From: Nocardia niigatensis NBRC 100131
GTDB lineage: Bacteria > Actinomycetota > Actinomycetes > Mycobacteriales > Mycobacteriaceae
Direction: 5' to 3'
Assembly: GCF_000308655.1 (NCBI RefSeq)
Contig: NZ_BAGC01000052.1
Span: 1-64,000, forward strand
Length of the DNA: 64,000 nucleotides
How positions within the stretch are numbered: position 1 is the stretch's first letter; each line of letters starts with the position of its first letter. Shown here in pieces: positions 62,360 to 64,000 of this stretch. The notes beneath the pieces are model-generated. The model made no database searches. It saw only the letters and a program-made list of their open reading frames with translations, and was not told the origin of the DNA. The translations under genes were made by a program, and so were the position numbers.

Positions 62360-62730
62360 ACAATGATGGCACGTAGGCAGGACGGCGATCCGAAGGACCG
62401 ACGCCGAGGGCGCAATTTTCGGTCATTTCGGTCAAATTGTTCGCAGTGGTGTAGGAAGTGCCTGTTGGCACCAGAAAGGTCGACCGCAGCTGGCAGAAGA
62501 GTGGACTGAAAACATCCGCTTCTGCCGCATACCGCGCTGTTCAGTGTGGCCAGAGCAGCGCAGCATGCCCATCGGTTCATCACCGAGATGGGCCGCCGCC
62601 GTCCGCAGTTCGTCCGCAGCACTGCCGTGGGCTGCCCATCCCAGCCAACGGAGTCATCAGGTAAGAGCGCTGGTCAGCTTGCAGAGCAAACGAGATCACC
62701 CGCTACCAGAAACAGACAATACGGATCAAG
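62360..62730. other. Right-end non-coding stretch of the element
   Basis: No supported gene. It contains, at 62599-62621, an exact 23-bp copy of the sequence at 50892-50914 in the integrase 3' end, made of two GTCCGCAG words; both copies lie about 85-110 bases inside an att site. They could be integrase arm sites. Confidence 0.55.
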
Positions 62731-62779
62731 GTCTCGTTCGCATCGAGAAGGTCAGGGGTTCGATTCCCCTTAGCTCCAC
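62731..62779 (+). repeat. Right attachment site (attR)
   Basis: Exact 49-base copy of 50759-50807, the 3' part of tRNA-Ala without its 5' half. Unlike the left copy it is followed so that the acceptor end reads ACCA, i.e. with an encoded CCA, and then by a terminator. This is the original chromosomal 3' end. Confidence 0.92.
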
Positions 62780-62786
62780 CAAACGG

Positions 62787-62824
62787 CAGAGCCGCAGGTT
62801 AATAACCTGCGGCTCTGTTGTTTT
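62787..62824 (+). terminator. Displaced original tRNA-Ala terminator
   Basis: Perfect 14-bp stem CAGAGCCGCAGGTT / AACCTGCGGCTCTG with a three-base loop, followed by TTGTTTT. It stands eight bases after attR with no complete tRNA in front of it, so it was probably the tRNA terminator before integration. Confidence 0.85.
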
Positions 62825-62853
62825 CGTGGCAGCACGCGAACCGTTCGAGGCGG

Positions 62854-64000
62854 TCATGGGCGTGTGTTCCACAAGGCGCTGACCGGCAGGGCGCGGAATT
62901 TCGGTCCGAACGGGAGGGTTTCGGTGCCGGTGTAGAGGACGTATCCGGCGAGGAGGTCGTCGCCCAGTCGTTCGGCGAGGTGGCGGAGACCGCGGAAGTC
63001 TTCGCCCTTGACCGTGGCGGCGGCTTTCACCTCGATGGCGATCACCTCGCGTCGGTTGTTCTCGAGAATGATGTCGACCTCGACGTTGTCGCGGGTGCGG
63101 TAGTGGAACATGCGGGCCTCCTGGTCGGACCAGGTGAGCTGACGAGCGAGTTCGGCGGCCACGAAGCCTTCCAGAAGTGACCCGAGCGGACCGTTCACCG
63201 CGCGCAGTGCGCGTGGGTCGGCACCGCACAAATAGGTGGCGATTCCGGAATCGACCATGAACACCTTGGAGGTTGCGACGGCCCGGGTGGTCAGGTTTCG
63301 TGACCAAGCGGGGATTCGCTTGATCAGGAAAACCTCTTCCAGGAGGCGGAGATAGCGGGCAACTGTGTCTTTGGGCAGGCCGAGTTCATTGCCGAGGGCG
63401 CCGGGTACCAGGAGTTGACCGGATCTGGCCGCGACGAGGTTGGTCAGGGCGAACATCTCTGCGGAGCGTTCGATCTCGGACAGTTGCATGACGTCTCGGT
63501 TGATCAGATCGGCGACGTAGGAAGAGAAGAATCGAGAGCGTCGTTTGCCTTCTCGTGCAACGGCTTCCGGGAAGCCGCCGCGTGCGATCCGTTCGATGTA
63601 GTCATTGCGATTCTCGGTACCGTCATGGCGTAGCTGTGGTCCGCGCTCGAAGGCGCAATCGATGAATCTATCGGGGGTGCCGTCGATTTCGCCCTGGGAG
63701 AGTGGCCAGAGTTCGATCGTCTCCATGCGTCCGGGAAGGGCGTCCGGAACGCTGCGGAGCGCCATGACATGAGCCGAACCGGTTAGCAAGAACCGGCCGG
63801 GTCGTCCATCGGCGTCGACGGTCTCCTTGATCGCCAACAGCAGTTCCGGCACTCGCTGGACCTCGTCGATGATCAAGAGGGAATCGTCGAGGACGAACTG
63901 CGTCGGGTCGTAGCCGGCTGCCTGTCGAGTCTCCGGCTTGTCGAGGCTCCGCCAGGTCGCGCCGATCTCCCTCCCTATCCGGGCAACCAGCGTGCTCTTT
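62854..64000 (-). CDS. AAA+ ATPase with DUF4143 domain, truncated by the right edge
   Basis: About 382 residues are visible; the gene begins beyond base 64000. At the edge is the end of a Walker A motif (KST), then Walker B SLLIIDEVQR, sensor LLTGSAHVMAL, and GRMETIELWPLSQGE. The C-terminal DUF4143 domain ends with a nuclease-like core (NVEVDIILENNRREVIAIEVKA). Such ATPases are widespread and often linked to toxin-antitoxin-like or mobile-element contexts, without a firm function. It lies just outside attR and so is chromosomal with respect to this element. Confidence 0.9.
   Translation of the reverse strand, partial: KSTLVARIGREIGATWRSLDKPETRQAAGYDPTQFVLDDSLLIIDEVQRVPELLLAIKETVDADGRPGRFLLTGSAHVMALRSVPDALPGRMETIELWPLSQGEIDGTPDRFIDCAFERGPQLRHDGTENRNDYIERIARGGFPEAVAREGKRRSRFFSSYVADLINRDVMQLSEIERSAEMFALTNLVAARSGQLLVPGALGNELGLPKDTVARYLRLLEEVFLIKRIPAWSRNLTTRAVATSKVFMVDSGIATYLCGADPRALRAVNGPLGSLLEGFVAAELARQLTWSDQEARMFHYRTRDNVEVDIILENNRREVIAIEVKAAATVKGEDFRGLRHLAERLGDDLLAGYVLYTGTETLPFGPKFRALPVSALWNTRP

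Larger units (their letters stand above)
50759..62779. mobile_element. Integrative element of about 12 kb in tRNA-Ala (AICE-like)
   Basis: Bounded by 49-bp direct repeats of the tRNA 3' half, with a tyrosine integrase reading toward the tRNA at the left end. Gene content in order: int, excisionase-like, two replication-relaxation-type proteins, two related regulators, GntR, HAD hydrolase, structured non-coding region, and cargo of unknown function with lower GC. This is the general plan of actinomycete integrative elements related to pSAM2, including the GntR (KorSA-like) control gene. No TraB/FtsK translocase and no recognisable Rep initiator is seen, so it may be mobilisable, use an unknown initiator, or be degenerate. 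Confidence 0.88.

Noticed and set aside
62731..62779. Second tRNA gene
   Set aside because: Only the 3' half of tRNA-Ala is present, with no 5' acceptor strand or D arm; it is the attachment-site duplicate.
50759..62779. Prophage interpretation of the element
   Set aside because: No capsid, terminase, portal, tail or lysis gene is present; gene content fits an integrative element better.

Overview
The window is high-GC actinobacterial DNA, most likely from Nocardia or a close mycolic-acid relative. The evidence is three blocks of gene order shared with Mycobacterium tuberculosis. arcA, pmt, rsmI, metG, tatD, rpfB, rsmA and ispE correspond to Rv1001-Rv1011. A GAF-GGDEF-EAL gene next to a 715-codon MoeY-like gene corresponds to Rv1354c-Rv1355c. 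A beta-lactone cluster of the type described for nocardiolactone in Nocardia points more specifically to that genus. Family and gene-order statements come from memory; no database was searched.

Layout. 1-2.9 kb: ABC-F ATPase (cut by the left edge) and ispE. 3.0-6.5 kb: a three-gene copper operon (small HMA chaperone, anchored His-rich protein, CopA ATPase) behind a GC-rich dyad that looks like a copper-repressor site. 6.5-10.3 kb: LpqN-like protein, DUF4126 membrane protein, and a MerR regulator divergent from an acyl-CoA ligase. 10.3-17.8 kb: rsmA, secreted hydrolases, an SDR and two decayed genes. 17.8-21.8 kb: rpfB, tatD, metG. 22.0-25.2 kb: two tandem paralogous XRE regulators facing away from two tandem paralogous TetR regulators. 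25.6-34.2 kb: the beta-lactone cluster (two thiolase-fold subunits, one lacking the nucleophilic Cys; a beta-lactone synthetase; a small membrane protein; a 3-hydroxyacid dehydrogenase) followed by a condensation-type acyltransferase and an MMPL exporter. 34.4-41.5 kb: P450, rsmI, pmt, arcA with a GntR gene, SoxR-like regulator, SDR. 41.7-46.5 kb: c-di-GMP enzyme, MoeY-like protein and GNAT-like protein, tightly packed. 46.7-50.1 kb: two effector-binding proteins, a TRIC channel, a frameshifted uracil-DNA glycosylase and a TetR gene.

50.7-62.8 kb is an integrated element of about 12 kb in a tRNA-Ala(CGC) gene, bounded by a 49-bp direct repeat of the tRNA 3' half. In order it holds a tyrosine integrase, an excisionase-like protein, two replication-relaxation-type proteins, two related regulators, a GntR repressor with two operator-like dyads, a HAD hydrolase, a highly structured non-coding region (11-bp iterons, nested long inverted repeats, a repeated 10-mer) that may be its origin, and lower-GC cargo of unknown function. 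No FtsK/TraB-type transfer gene and no classical Rep protein is visible. To the right, an AAA+/DUF4143 ATPase runs off the window.

How the genes work together: in the beta-lactone cluster two fatty acyl chains would be condensed (A/B), reduced (D) and lactonised (C). No OleB-type decarboxylase is present, so the beta-lactone should be the end product, possibly acylated and exported by the two downstream genes. In the element, the regulators and HAD/GntR pair probably control excision and replication.
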